Positions 28,201-41,280 of a stretch of 64,000 bases of DNA are shown in pieces (the first letter of the stretch is position 1; every line of letters begins with the position of its first letter). The notes beneath the pieces are model-generated. The model was not told where the DNA came from, made no database searches, and saw nothing but the letters and a program-made list of their open reading frames with translations. The DNA is from Agelaius tricolor (Eukaryota; Chordata; Aves; Passeriformes; Icteridae), in assembly GCA_023055355.1 (NCBI GenBank), contig JALJCS010000004.1, forward strand, positions 16,398,001 through 16,462,000, read 5' to 3'. Position numbers and translations under genes: made by a program.

Positions 28201-31200
28201 CCTGATTTGAAACAAGATCTGTAATTGTAAATAGGAAATTATGGCAAGACTGAGGAATATGCAGATCACATTATTAGCCAATATGTGCCTAATAGTATGC
28301 TTAGGGATTTGTGTTGGGTGGTAGTGTTTAGAAATGTGTATTATCTGAGTGTGGAGTACTGGAAAGTGAGAAATTTAACCAGTACCCACATACCACTTCA
28401 CATACCCTCAGAATCCCACTGGATGTAAGCCCTCTCTGAACTTTATGCTCTGGCTCATCAAACTGTTATTCTGAAATACTTTTGAGACTTTGAAATGGCA
28501 TCTCAAATTTTTTCCTTTTATCGGTATAATAGTTAGCTCTAGGTGATTTATTGTAGCCATCAGAATAAGAAGTGAGGTACTGAAATACAAGGTGTCATGT
28601 ATTAGGGATAAAACTGATGTCATAGGTCCATCAAAGCAAGGAAATGAGAGGAAGTTTGTTACTGGTGCAAAATGGGTAACTGTGATGAGGTAGGATTAAC
28701 ATCTTTAGAAAGAACAGAAAGCTAATGCCAGAAATACATGGCCTATGCATTCTGCTACCATGTCTGACAGATGGTTCTGTGCTTTGTGGTCGGTGAAGTC
28801 CCTACAACATTGCTCTTTAAGAAACTTTGTGCTCTAATACCGTCATTAATCGGTCTAACACAAAAATAAATGTTTGCTATATTACACCAGTAGTCTAGCT
28901 ACACAGTAGGCAAGGAAAATAATTCTTAAAAGAAAACACGAAATCCCCACACCTGGCCAGTCCTTTTATGCGGTGGAAGCTGGCTTCTGGTGATGAGAAT
29001 GAAGCAGTGAATAAAGCAGTTGACTTTACTGTTACTACATTGTTGCTTTCTTATTACTGCACCATCATTACTTTTTAATAAACCATTACTTTTTCTTTAA
29101 GAAATAATAAATAATAAATCCATACAAATGGAAGGGAAAGAGTTGAGAACTGGAACTAACAAGGTTCTGTAGAATCTTTGCCATAGGTTAAGCTGACAAA
29201 AATATTTGAGTTTTCTATTTGGAGGTATTCTTTTTGTGGACGTCTACATAGGGATATATCACATCTTGGCAAATAGAATTGGCTGTGTTGAAGCCAAAAG
29301 GAAGAGGTGAAAAAGTGACAAAAGCACAATTCAGATGTACTTTTCTTCTGCCATCAGAATAATTGGGAATCCTGTCATCAGAACCTTTATCCTTGGTTAG
29401 TATTAACATGTCCCTTAAAAGTTATTTTCATGATTTGTGATAGAATCCATACTTGATGGTGACATGTAATGATATGAAATAAAAATAATGATGATTGTCA
29501 TTAGTTCAGACTCAACTTCATTACATTCATCTTCATAAACAAACTTTGATTCTTCACTGTTTGTTTACATCAGTGAAAAACACTTTTCTGGTGTTTTACT
29601 GTTGGAATTTAGCATTTCAATGTGGTCACAGAGTGATTTTGTACTTTTTTATATATATATAAACAATAAGACCGATCTTGCTGTTTTTATAAAAATTATC
29701 TTGGAAAGGATCTCAAGAGGCCCTGTAATCTGTTTTGAAGCTGAATCAAGTACATTGTCAGTGAAGTCATCTGATACTAAAATACTTCTGCTGAACATAG
29801 TTAATTAAACAATAATCATACTGGATCCAGGTCTATCTGCCTAGGAGCTTATCAGTTTGCTGATACTACAGCAGACTAAGGAACACCTATAAGAAAGATG
29901 ACTTTAATGTCATCTTAAGAATATCCTTTCTGCTTCCTAAAATAATAATCTTTAATAATCTCAATCTTAAATCTTTAATAATCTTAAATATGCAAAACAA
30001 CATTTTTTATTAGTCAAATCCTGCAGTGCTGGTCTCATTTCCTTTAATTAATATCGCAATAAATAATGCAAAATATGTTTTACTATCTCAAATACCCTTC
30101 TTGGAGTTTTGTGTGTAGATGAAAACCAGTCTTCTGAATCACAGATTGAATGTCAAAGTAGTATGCATTTTAATATCTTGATCAGAGATGCAGGTTTTTT
30201 TCTATTATTGTCACAATTTCTCTAAAATGTTGATCAATGTTCCCATGAATTCTTCATCTCTAAAAAGTTGTTAACACAGCTTCTTTAATTTTGTCTTGTA
30301 TATAGTCATGTTTTCATAAGACTTTGAAAACCTCTCAACCAATAAGTATAAAATATTTATTATGACACAGATATCTATTTTCAAGTCCTGTGTCAGCTGT
30401 GTAATTTATAGTACAACTTTAGATCTCTTTTGGAAAGAACTGTTTTATCTGAACTCCTTCATAACTTCTGACAGACCTGTCTAAATATCAAATTAGAGCA
30501 ACATTGATAGTAAATCTTTAAATAAATTTAAATATTGCAGATTGTGGTGGTTATGCTTATGAGTGTATGTATTTTAGAGACAAGAATTTCTCATAAGGTT
30601 TAAGAAGACCAAATAAAGGTAGATGGAATAAAGATGTTAGAATGACGTTGTGTGAATGTCAATGTAAATATAGATTTGACAGTGGAAAATACTGAAAAAT
30701 GACCCGATAAACAGATATATGTTGGAAACTATTTTGCTAATTGGCTGTGCATTTTTCTCCAAGTTTAGTGCCGTCAGATTGCACCAAGTATTCCTATATA
30801 TGGTAGTTGTAAAAAATGTAATGTAAACTGGACTATTTAATCCCTTTGTTGGAAGGTACGCATGTTTTTGTTTATATGAATTTGGTTGTATTACTTTTGT
30901 TAGGCGTGTCTGATTAAAATTTGCTAAGAAGGTTGTAGAATAGTTCCCATGTGGATACTAAGTTTCTTTTTATAACATTTCAGATTTTATTGTTTCCATA
31001 AGTTTTCAACTTTATTCAAACCTTTGTTTCAAGTCTTCCCAACAAATTTTAGTTATGATTGTTCAAATCTTCTTTGTAATATATTGCATCAGATTTTAAA
31101 GCAAATGCTGACAGCAGCAGTATTTATGCCCTGCATACCAAGCAGATACCACATGGTTTGAATAACGGGCACCCCTGCTGAGTGTGGAAGAAATCAAAAT

Positions 31201-34200
31201 CTTTCATAGTCATGTAAAATGCCCTGATAGAAATCTCTCTTTAAATGGGCCTTCTTATTTAAAGATTAATTCTTTTATCTTGACACTGATGCATGTATGT
31301 GATTCCCACAAATGCTAATGAAACCTGAAAAAGTTGTAGGCTTCAAGTAATCCCAGAAGTCACCCCAACCTTATATATCACAAAATAAACAAAATAAACT
31401 CTATGGAGTTTATTGTAGGTAATAGGAAAGCTAACTTTAAAGCCTTAAACATCACACTTCTTTGGCTGTTATCAATGCTAAAGACAGGAGGTTTTTTTGT
31501 TAGGTTTTGCCCCAGAATTCTTAACACCAGTTGCTTCTTTTGTTTTATTTAAAATATTGAAGTTGTAACTAAAAGTAAACAGAAAAAGTTTAATTTCAAG
31601 GAGTAGGAATAACTCAGCCATATTGTTGATGAGGAAAATATTTGTGTTCCAGCTATTTTTAATGGGAATTTTGTTGGCTGGGAATACAATAACAGAATTT
31701 TATAAAATTCCAAATGTAAACAGAAACTGGTTGTAGAATGAGTATGTGCAGAACTCTGTTTTAAGTTATCTTCTCCTTACTGCACTGTTAATGCTGTCTT
31801 CTTCCTTTTGATTTAATGGCATTGTTTCCCAAGAATTTAAACAAAAAGGGAAAAAATGTGGGTTTAGGATAGTGGTGGTTATTTGCATTAGAAGGTATTG
31901 TAAGATTCTTTATTTCAATAATATACACATCAGTATAAGACCATGTCTCTGATACATCATTAATAAATACCCAGTGTATGGTCTGTGTGTTCTAGGACAC
32001 ATTCATCAATGAGGTTAATACCCAAGGAAAGCTGTCAATTTCATACCTATCTCCACCGGCTGCAGTTTTGCTAAAAATACTGAAGCTACCCACACATATA
32101 CACACATTTTACAGTGGAAAAAAATATTTCTCATTATTCCTTCCACCAGATACATTTACTTTGTTGTTTTTATTTCAATTGCCATGTGTGGCTCAGAAGC
32201 CCTCTGCTCCATTGAGGTTCTTTTCAGTATGAGCAGCCCTGTAAGTCACAAAAGAACAAAATCTTCCACTTCCTCTCCTACCCTTTCAAAAGTGTATATA
32301 TGTATATGCTGTCTTTCCCTACTTCCTGTTGAATTAAATGCTGTGCAAGGGTAGAAATGAAGAGGTTAAATAGATCACCTTCATATGTTTTATGTTACGT
32401 ACTAGAGCAAACTTTCTGCCAAATCAGTCTACGCCTTCTTGCTTGATTTAGCTGCTATTAAATACCAAGTACTTCAGAACAAACCACACAGAGAACTAAT
32501 AATACCCTCCACTGTCTTTTGCTTTTCCTATTATCCACAACTTGCAGGCAACAGAAAAAGTGCTGTTCAGATTCTTCACATTTATTTTTGACATTCTCAG
32601 AGGGCTTCAGTTCACAGTTGGAAATGAGCTGTCCTGTTTCTCCACTTGGTATTTTTCTTAGTGGGGTTGATTCCCACACTGCTTGGTAGTTGCTGAGAAC
32701 CTGACAGAAGACAGTGGTGCACAGGGTCTAATTTTTGCTGGGCCAGCATTGCCTAATGTTAGCTGTTGCACAAGGCAGAGACTGGCACATGCTGGGGACT
32801 TTTAGATGAACTCCTCTACACAAAAATTACAGTGGTATCTCAGAAATATCATCAAGTCTATGCAATAGCTCAGAGCATCTGAGTCTAATTTAACTGTGCT
32901 ATTTAATATAATTACAGATTTGTTGCAAGAAGTTGGCTGCTGCTCCTATGGTTGGTTGGGAAAGAAAGATATTAAGAAGTGTTCATTTGAGAGGTTTTCT
33001 GATAAGCCAGATAGACATTTGTGTAGCACAGCTGCTGATGTGGGGCAAGTAAGATAAGCCTCTATCAAAATCTATGATGTAGGAATTTCTGAACAACATA
33101 GAAACTCAACTAAGTTTTCTCTCCTTCTTGATCTTGGTCAAATTACGACTGTTGGGGACAACAGTAGTGAGTGAACTGATAATCCATCCTTGCCTGTTTG
33201 CTTAAAGTGGGGATGTTGACTGATGCCAGATGGGAGGTACTGATCCCTGTAAGTGGAGCCTCAGATTAGGCAGAAATTCAGTTTCATAACTGGGACTTGA
33301 ACCCCAAAATGTAGTGAAGTCCTGAAGTGAAATAGAACATGGTGTCATCAAAGTATCAGACCAGCTACAAAACTATTGATTCCCTAATAAAAGGTGAAAA
33401 ACGTACCGAAATCTCTTTTCCTCTGCCTCTTGTGTATGGACATAAGGCCTTTGCACTCAGGAGAGATCTGCCCTTAGGTTGAGGCAATTGCCTATCTCCC
33501 TTGGTAAGTCAGACTGAGTTTGCAATTAAATGTAAGACAGAACATGAATCATTTTTCTAACTATGTCTTGTTGTGTCTTTTTTGTGAATGAAGAATACAG
33601 AATGTAAAAGGGATGATGATAAGATCATGAAGGAAAAATTTATTTAGATGAAGTTTCTCTGCTTTTACGCAGAAGAGATGAGACAATTAGATATTAAAAA
33701 TTCATTTCAAGGAAAACAAAGCAGTTCTAAAAGCAGGCCAGAAAAGGAACAAACTCCTTTTTGCAGTTGTTTAGCAACTAACTATTCCAATTGCTCCAAT
33801 GCCAGTAAAAGGAATGAGAAGAGGTAAAGAGCCTCTTTAAGTAAACAGAAATACCTCACTTTACTGTTTTGTTTTGATGGATTTTTTCTTGTAAAGTCTT
33901 ATATATTTATGGGATTGGTGCACAGATGAAAAAGAAGGAAAAAATACTATATAGAAGGTAGTAACACTGTAAAATCAAACTGATTTGACAGAAAATTAAG
34001 ACACAATTAAACCTTGCAATTAGATATAATGAAAAAAGTGAATTTTAAAATAATTTTACTTGTTAGCACTATATATGCTTTTAATAGAAGTGAACCTCAA
34101 CGATTCATGTTGGAGCTGGGAATGCAATGTTTGGTTTTGTTCCAGGTGATTGGCTTTACAAATCTCTCTGAGGAGAAAAGTTGTCTTTAAAATGTTTTAA

Positions 34201-35030
34201 AAGTACAATCCAATATAATCACATATGCTTTAGTGTACTTCAGTGCAAAGTCTTTATTGTCTGTATTATTAACTAGTTGTGTGTATGTGATGTAGTTTTA
34301 TTCAAACTTGTAAATCTATTTGAGCCCAAGTCACTCATAGGTTCCTATTCTTTAGGCATAATGTTCTGTGAACACTGTAGAATACATTATTAGCATGTGG
34401 TATCCCAAATATTTCAATATTCATCAATATACTGAATGTTCTTTCCACATGTTTTGGAGTTCATACTGTCAGTAAAAGAAGGGAAAACTTTGCAGACTGT
34501 CTTTGTCAGAATAGCTGGCCAAATAGAAAAACCTGGGGAATGTGTACTGAGAGCCAGCAGCACTCACCTGCTCTGTGCCACAGAACACAGCAGCACAGAA
34601 GGGATTGTAGCTGTATTCATGTTCCTGTTCCTGTTTGAGTGCTGTCTTTAAAGCTCTTTCTGTGGCTGCTCTTGCTCTCTTTATGTGTGCATACAGTATG
34701 TATCCCCAAGGATATGTATCTGAGGGAGAAGAGGGAAGGTCTTTGTTTTACCATATGGCTGATCCCTACTGCAGTATTGTAGTGTGTTTAGCTTGCCCCT
34801 GCTAGACTGTTTGTTGTCTATTTGGGGGCCTTTTTGGACTCCAAAGGCAGAGGAGTTGCAAGAAACTTCATGTCTGTAATATAAGAAAAAATAAATTGCG
34901 ATGACAAAAATAAACTGCTTCTGGTTTCCTTACAAATTTTACCTCTTTCTCAAGTATATCCATCTGTCTGTGGGCCTGAACCTCCATGTTCCAATCCTGA
35001 AGATTTCCTGTTCCGTAGCTAAGACTACCT
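25236..35030. other. Intergenic, no gene recognised
   Basis: Nearly 10 kb of AT-rich sequence. The only feature I can support is a tRNA-like remnant at 27813-27877. Open frames are all under 95 codons and resemble nothing. Confidence 0.7.
27813..27877 (-). pseudogene. tRNA-like remnant (tRNA pseudogene or tRNA-derived SINE head)
   Basis: On the minus strand, a perfect 7-bp closing stem (CAGATGG / CCATCTG) brackets 51 bases. Inside it are an A-box-like TGGTGTAATTGG and a B-box-like AGGTTCAGTCTCC, preceded by GGGGGTCGT. Total length is 65 against about 72 for a tRNA, and the T-arm and anticodon stem pair poorly, so it is not a functional tRNA. It could be a decayed tRNA gene or the head of an old SINE. 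Confidence 0.4.
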
Positions 35031-35039
35031 TTAAAAAGT

Positions 35040-35192
35040 AAAACAATAACAAAAAACCCCAAAAAAGAAAATGAAAAAAAACCTTGAAAAAACCCACAAA
35101 CAAACAAACAAACAAACAAACAAAACCCACACAAAAAACCCCCAAAACCCAAAAAACCCCACCAAAACCAAACAACAAAATGCCCCCAAAAT
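35040..35192 (-). repeat. A/C-rich low-complexity tract with (CAAA)n
   Basis: Runs of A interspersed with CCCC, with a central CAAA tandem array near 35095-35124. The reverse complement has the same character as the G/T tracts at 13.9 and 56.1 kb. Confidence 0.9.
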
Positions 35193-35239
35193 CAGACCAC
35201 ACTGAATTAAAAAGAAAAAAAAAAAAATGTCCTCATATT

Positions 35240-36596
35240 TTATTATTTTCTCTCTCCCAACTTCCCCCGTAACTGTCCTTTAGAAACTGACAGGCACATC
35301 CAGGCTCTCCAAAGAACATTCTCCATAGTCAATACCCCTTGGATGCTGACTTAAATTCTTGGTTCAGTTCAGGTTTTTGACACCTTCACATCTGTCTGGA
35401 TGATTTTTCAAAAAGAAATAAGCTTTGTAATGACTTGCAAACATCTGATGCATTTTTAAATTGAACTCTATTTTTATCCTACAGGGTGTATAAATCTTTG
35501 GTGTAGGATCCACTGACGTGGTTGTGTCTGTCTCACTGACATAATGGTGTATTTTTGCTCTTGCCTTATAAACTGCAGCACTTAGCATTTTATCCCAGTA
35601 CTGTGGGCTTGGGTGGTATATTTATAGTTCTTTATGAACTCTGGAAGTAACTAAGGGTGTCAAGGATGAATAGTCAGCCTTTTTTTACTTTGCAGTCAGT
35701 CAAGTGTCTGATGGTTGGTGCTCCAGTCTGACAGCCAGGACTTGCCTTGGAGTTTACATAAGTTAAATAGCTACAATTTTAATTGTTCCCATGCTATTTA
35801 CAACACTGTAGCATGCTAGTGACATGGGATGGCTGACATAAACGACTGAAATAAATACACATAAGTAATTCAGTACAACTAACAAGATGATAATGAAAAC
35901 TGCATGATAAAAGAACCCCGGTTTTATTTTTTTGAGCATGAGACTAAATGCCAAGATCACCTTTTACTGTAATGATAACAATTTCAAGGAGTACTTGAAT
36001 CCTAGATTAAATCAAATCAGACACTCATGTTCTTGTTTAATTTATGAAATGAAAACCTAAGCCTCAGTCCCTATTCAGACTTTTATCTTCAATAAGTTAT
36101 CCTATAATTGTTTCACACGTTGGAATAATGGATACAGAAGAGAGATGCAGCTTTTTCCCCCTTTCAGTTTTTATGACTAGAGAGATTTGAGGGTGCATGA
36201 GTCTGAAGACACTGCAGGTTGCTCAAACCATTGGGTGAGTGTGATTTTATAAGTTAGGGCAATCGGCTCTGTTTTTGGGAGTGTTGTCTGCATCCTGACT
36301 TATGAATCAAATGAAACACTTTGTTTATTGTTTCCTGTGGTTCTAGGCATGAGAAATATCCTTGGTGATCTTCCTTTAATAAGAGTGTTGATGGTATGAA
36401 TGCTTGCAGATTTGTTTATTCTGGTGTGTTGGCTCCTGTAGCAGTACTATTTGACAGGTTTGTGTATGTTGACCTGGAAACAAAAGCAAAGACATAGTTC
36501 CTAAGAAATGGGTGAAATACCTTTCTCCTGGTAGAAATGGGTTTTACCTTCTGGAGGTAAAAATAATTCCTTCAAATTTTTTATTCTCACCCTTTT

Positions 36597-36642
<46 letters not shown>

Positions 36643-39600
36643 AATCTCTCAAAATCATGTATATTTAAAGCATGAGAAGCAATGGTCTAAAAATGTGGAT
36701 CAAAACCTGATTTTTTTTGTAGGAAAAGATTTTCTAATGAGTGTTTTTAAATTGTGGGTTTTTTTGATATTTACAGTAATTTTGTTTTATTTAATATTTG
36801 AAATATTTAATTATTTTAACCTATTTAATAGGTTTGGTTCATTAAAAAAAACAAACAACAAAACAACAAACCACAGAAATAGGCAGGTAGACTCTAAACA
36901 TGCAGTTCTTTATTTGAATAGCTGCTCCAAACTATTTTCTTTTTGTTTCACTAACTGTAACATTTATTAGGCAATGAACAGTCTCATCTAATTCCTACAT
37001 TATGCTCAGTGTCTGAACAATCCAGCTGGGCTTTCTCTTGTGCCTTCCCACTTCCATCCAGAACTCTCCAGTTTGTTTGCATACAATGACAGACTCCAGT
37101 AAGTGGAGTAGAAGAGTCATTCACCAAGTCATTCCGTGAGGATCTAGATGTCAAGAAAGGTTAAGAACCCAGCTCTCCATAGGTTGGACCGGTATTTGCT
37201 GGGCTGACACATAACACTGAGCACAATCACCTCAGTTCTCTTCCAAAATATGCTCTTCAGAAGACAGTGAGCAAAACTGTGTGTGTGGTCAGAATCAGGC
37301 ACAGTTAGCCAAGAATCTCAAGTGCTGTAGCAGAAAAGTTTCTGGATCTCTGTGGAAGTGATCATTCGATTGCTGTGGCTGGGGCAGTTCTGAACATGTA
37401 TAACTGATCACACAAGGAATGTTTACACCTAACAGGATTCAGCTAAGAATGAATATTCAAGACTAAACAGGTGCATTTTTGCATTACAAATTTGGACTTT
37501 AGTGTCTGAATCTTGTGTTTTATGCCCAAATCCTTTTTTCAGCTTTGGCCAATCTATGTAATGTAGTTTAATATTGGAGAATAAAGCCCAAGAGCTGATC
37601 CTGAAAATGTGAAACATGCAGGCAATGTTTTCTGTGCTGCTTTCATCACAAGAATAAAAGGATCTGGTGAGGAATTAATTTTTTTGCTAAAGATAGTGTA
37701 CCAGTTAAAGTTTATCTAAGCTTGCAGGATGATTACAGACACACTGAGACCTTCAAGTTGGAACCACATTTAATCTTACACTTTCTTTAAAGTCACTTTT
37801 GTTATATCTATTATGAAAGCAGACAAAAATGGCATAGGGAATCCACCCAAATTCTGTCAGGGATTCCCCAGGAAGGTCGTGCTGAATTCCAGCTTTGCTC
37901 ATTGCTTTTAACTGCTCCTATCAGGCACATACCATATGGTCATGCAAACAAATACGTGCACAGCTTTTTTTTTTTCTCAGCTAGTGACAAAACAGTTTGA
38001 GGCCATATGCTGCGCAACACATGCGATCTCTCTAATGGCTTATGTGAATTGGGGGAACCAGCTCAGAACGTGCAGTTGTTCCACATGTCTGTCTTTGCTG
38101 TACATGTTTTTCTACAATACAGAGTGAGAATTTGTGCTGTGGTTTCTTCACTGCAGTGACTTTACTTGCAATGTGAAATATGAATAGCAGTTTTTGTGGT
38201 TAGTGACAAAATAATTTGTGGGACTGAAGATGACTTAAATTCTCAGTAGCTAACTTGGCCAAGTCATTAAACGTTCATGAAATAACCAGTTTCCCCTCCC
38301 ATGTCAGAAAAATTATTCACAACCAAAGTTTCTATCACATGCTAATTTATTCCCAAATGCAAAAAGTGGATCTATATCCTATCTATATCCTAGTTATTTT
38401 GTGAGACCTTTCAGACCCTAAGAGAAAAAAATCAAAATATTATTTATTGTAATGATTATGCAAAATGTAGACAAATTTATGCACACTTTTATTTCCTATT
38501 AGGCTGGAAGGCAAGTAACACAGCTGTACAATCATAAATTTCAGAGGAATAGAGAGTTTGAATTTGTACTTTACGCAAGTAATTGTTGCAGTTTTTTAAC
38601 CACCTAAACTTTGTTTTAAAAGTCATAGCACTGTCTCTGCTTTAGTTTCTTGGGGACACTTCTTCACATTGACTTTATTTATCAATGTGCAACCAAATTT
38701 TTTGTTGATGCAGAGCTAAGAGGTGTTTTTAGTAAAAGAAGGTGCAAGAAGGAACTGATCTTGATGAATTGAACTACAAAAAAGGGGGGTGGGGTGGATT
38801 AATGAGGTCAGGATTTTGTCTCTGCTGTTAGTTATACACTGGAAATTATAAAGAAAGAGGGAAGTAGATTTTCTAACACATCATAGTATACCTCTAACTG
38901 GCCAGGTGCTGTAAATCACTGGTATGCATCAATCATTTCACCACAGAAAGGAAATTAAAAGTGCTCTAGTAGAAAAAGCATCTCCAGCACTGTGTCGACC
39001 TCAAGCCACTCATCATCAGAAAAATTAAATCAGACTCCCAAAATTTTGGAGGAGTGAGGGGATATTCAGCGTAGCAGGAAAACAGATTAGGATGATCAGG
39101 GAACACATAACTGATCATTTCAAAGGAAATTAAAAGATTTAGGTTTTTTTAGTGTAACAACATAAAGGTTGAGGCATGAATCTGTCATTTTATGTCATAG
39201 AGAGGGGAAGTGGGAAGGGTAGTAATGGCACAAGAGAGAAAGAATATAAACTTATCTGAATATATATACTCTGGAATCAAAGAAGCAAAGTCTGGAACAG
39301 CCTTTAACCCAAGGAATAGAGTTTATAAAAAGGATCATCACTACTTTTCCCTTAGGTTTCATAAGTTTATAAAAGGGATTTTAAAATGTGTTGTTGTGAT
39401 GGCAAGGGGCTGAATCAGTCAGTCCCTACATTCCTGCCAAAGAGGGATCAAGACCTCCCTTTGTCATTCTTAGGTGCCAGAAGAATTTTCAAGATGGAAC
39501 TGAAAACTTGAGAGGAAAGAAGCTGAGTGCAAAAGAAGGAAGAAAGAATATGTTGTAAAGTTTGCCTTTGTTTGCATTAAGAAGTAAATTTAATGGAAAA

Positions 39601-40170
39601 TTAATTTCACTAAAATTATTGTGAATTTAGAGCTTGATTTGGAGAAGAACTTAAAGGGATTTGTACGTATTCAGCATTACTCAGCATCAGATCTTTACAA
39701 ATGAAATCTAAAACAATAGAAATGTATTTGCAGTGAAGACATCTAATTTAATATGCTGTTAAATTACAACTCAAAAAACGCAGATATTAATTGGTGAACT
39801 GTATCCTTGGAGCTTATCTGCCAACTGTATCCTTGGCAGTTAAAAGGAGCCTGTTGACAGTTCTGCATTATCTTGGAATACTGATTTCTTTGAACTGCAG
39901 ACGCAAACGAGGACAACTCCTTCTTTCCTCCTTCCCTCCATCACTAAAACATCAGCCCGAAAAGCTTACTTAAATTATGCTTAGAATGCTCTTACTTCTG
40001 GTAGTAAATAACTTGGAGACATTTTGAAACTTTTTGAAAATATTTGGAGATATTTTGAAACTATTTTTAAACTGTCAGCAGAATCTTTTCTGCCTGCTGA
40101 AGACAGAAAGCAAACTTTACTTTTGACACCCCATCATGAGAGAACCAGTAGAGCACAAAGAAGATCCCAG
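35240..40170. other. Intergenic upstream of ROR2
   Basis: AT-rich sequence with one (CA)n microsatellite and a short repeated 14-mer AACTGTATCCTTGG (39797-39810 and 39823-39836). I see no gene. GC content rises sharply from about 40.18 kb. Confidence 0.7.
36601..36640. repeat. (CA)20 microsatellite
   Basis: Twenty uninterrupted CA units, long enough to be polymorphic. Confidence 0.98.
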
Positions 40171-40564
40171 CCGCACTGGTTCTTGCTTCTCCGAGTACGT
40201 GCGGCGGGGCTGACGCCCCTGGGCGCTTTGGGGGCAGGAGAAACTGTGTTCAATCCACTGTTTCTAATGCTGCAGGGGTGCAAAAGCTCTTCACTTGTGC
40301 AGCGAGGAGGAAGAAGGCAAAGGAGAAAAGCCGTAGTGGTTTTTGGCCGATGTGCCTTTCGCCCGCTCCTTTTTGTTTTACTGGGGATTTTTGTGAGGAA
40401 AGTTGCAGGCTCCTGAGGCTTCTGGGAGCAGGACTCGCCTTTCAGAGGGGGCCCAACTCCTGCTGGCTCCTGGTGACCGTCGAGTGCGGGGGGAAAAGTG
40501 TGCGCGGACTCGCCCGGGGCCGGGGCCGGGGCCGAGGCTGCCCCCGGCAGAGGGTGCCGGAGCG

Positions 40565-40726
40565 ATGGGACTGTCCCTGTCCCGTCCGCCCCCCGGCGCC
40601 GCTCCCCTCCCCTGTGTCGAGTCCCGGGTGACGTTCGGATGCTGGGGAAGGAGGAGGCGGAGGAGGAGGAGGAGGAGGGGAAAGGAGCGCAGCTTCCTCC
40701 GCCCCCAGTCGGGGACGGTCCGTTAG
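40565..40726 (+). CDS. Possible upstream ORF in the ROR2 leader (53 codons)
   Basis: The ATG has G at -3 and G at +4, a good initiation context. It is out of frame with the signal-peptide ATG and stops at TAG 40724-40726. It contains a run of arginines read from the GGA array. It matters only if transcription starts upstream of 40565. The peptide need not have a function. Confidence 0.3.
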   Translation: MGLSLSRPPPGAAPLPCVESRVTFGCWGRRRRRRRRRRGKERSFLRPQSGTVR

Positions 40727-40857
40727 CGGGAGCGCAGGGCCGCGGCGGCGGAGCCCGGGACGAGTTTGCGGCGTTGCCACCGGACCCCAGTGCGCCCGCA
40801 GGCGCTGCTCCCTGCGGCTCCCGGCAGGATCTGTGCCGCGGCGGCCGGGCGGGCAGC

Positions 40858-40951
40858 ATGGACCCCGCGGCGGCGGCGGGACGGCGGGGGGCGGCGGGCC
40901 GCCTCCTGCTCCTGCTGGCGGCCGCCTCGCTCCTTCGCCTCCGCGCCGCAG
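40858..40951 (+). CDS. ROR2: ROR2 exon 1, signal peptide
   Basis: ROR2 is a receptor tyrosine kinase-like Wnt5a co-receptor with Ig, Frizzled-type, kringle and kinase domains. Only its signal-peptide exon is in the window. The ATG has A at -3 and G at +4. Thirty-one codons plus one base encode MDPAAAAGRRGAAGR, then a hydrophobic LLLLLAAASLL core and a short polar end. The donor is CAG|GTAAGG. The trailing G would begin a GAA codon for the EVEVL stretch that follows the signal peptide in ROR2. The frame is open upstream to another ATG at 40639, but that start would bury the signal peptide behind an acidic extension, so 40858 is preferred. The gene call rests on position and orientation after SPTLC1 as in human 9q22, the CpG island, and a first exon of this form followed by more than 23 kb of intron. 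Signal peptides are too variable to prove it. Confidence 0.82.
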
Positions 40952-41120
40952 GTAAGGCGCGGCGCCCCTGGCTGCAGGGGAGGATGCTTCTGCTCTTCGA
41001 GTAGGGGTGTATGGGGAGAGGAGAGGCAGGGAAAGCTGCTCCTGTTCCTAGGAGAATTGCGCGTGTCCATTTGGGACCAGCGGACCCGCCAGCATCCCCA
41101 GGTGGTGATTCATGTTGGCT

Positions 41121-41280
41121 ACTTTTTCTTCCTTTCTTACCTTTTTACTTTTCTTTTATTTCCGCCCCCCCCCCCTTTATTTTATTGTCTTCCTTACTTC
41201 TTTCTCGCTTTCTTTCCGCCATCCTTTTTTTCTTCTTTTTTTTTTTTTCTTTCTTTTTTTTTTCCCCCTCGGTTCTTCTT
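41121..41280 (+). repeat. Polypyrimidine tract
   Basis: About 160 bases almost wholly C and T, with an 11-C run at 41165-41175 and long T-runs, 170 bases after ROR2 exon 1. It is capable of triplex or H-DNA structure. The open frames through it are compositional. Confidence 0.9.

Larger units (their letters stand above)
40180..40970 (+). promoter_or_regulatory. ROR2: CpG-island promoter and 5' leader of ROR2
   Basis: GC and CpG content jump from AT-rich flank to very high values around the first exon. There are three GGGGCC units at 40516-40533 and a GGA-rich array at about 40647-40682. No convincing TATA box is visible, so a dispersed CpG-type promoter is likely. The transcription start cannot be placed from sequence. 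Confidence 0.75.

Noticed and set aside
33293..33303. Perfect Pol III B-box (GGTTCAAGTCC on the minus strand)
   Set aside because: No A-box at the right distance and no cloverleaf around it; an 11-mer of this kind occurs by chance.
35084..35272. Lys/Thr/Pro-rich open frame, with Gly/Phe-rich frames on the other strand
   Set aside because: They are translations of the A/C low-complexity tract.
40134..40859. 241-codon open frame on the minus strand across the ROR2 promoter
   Set aside because: It lies in a CpG island where stop codons are rare. Its proline-, serine- and arginine-rich content is compositional, and it overlaps the ROR2 leader antisense.
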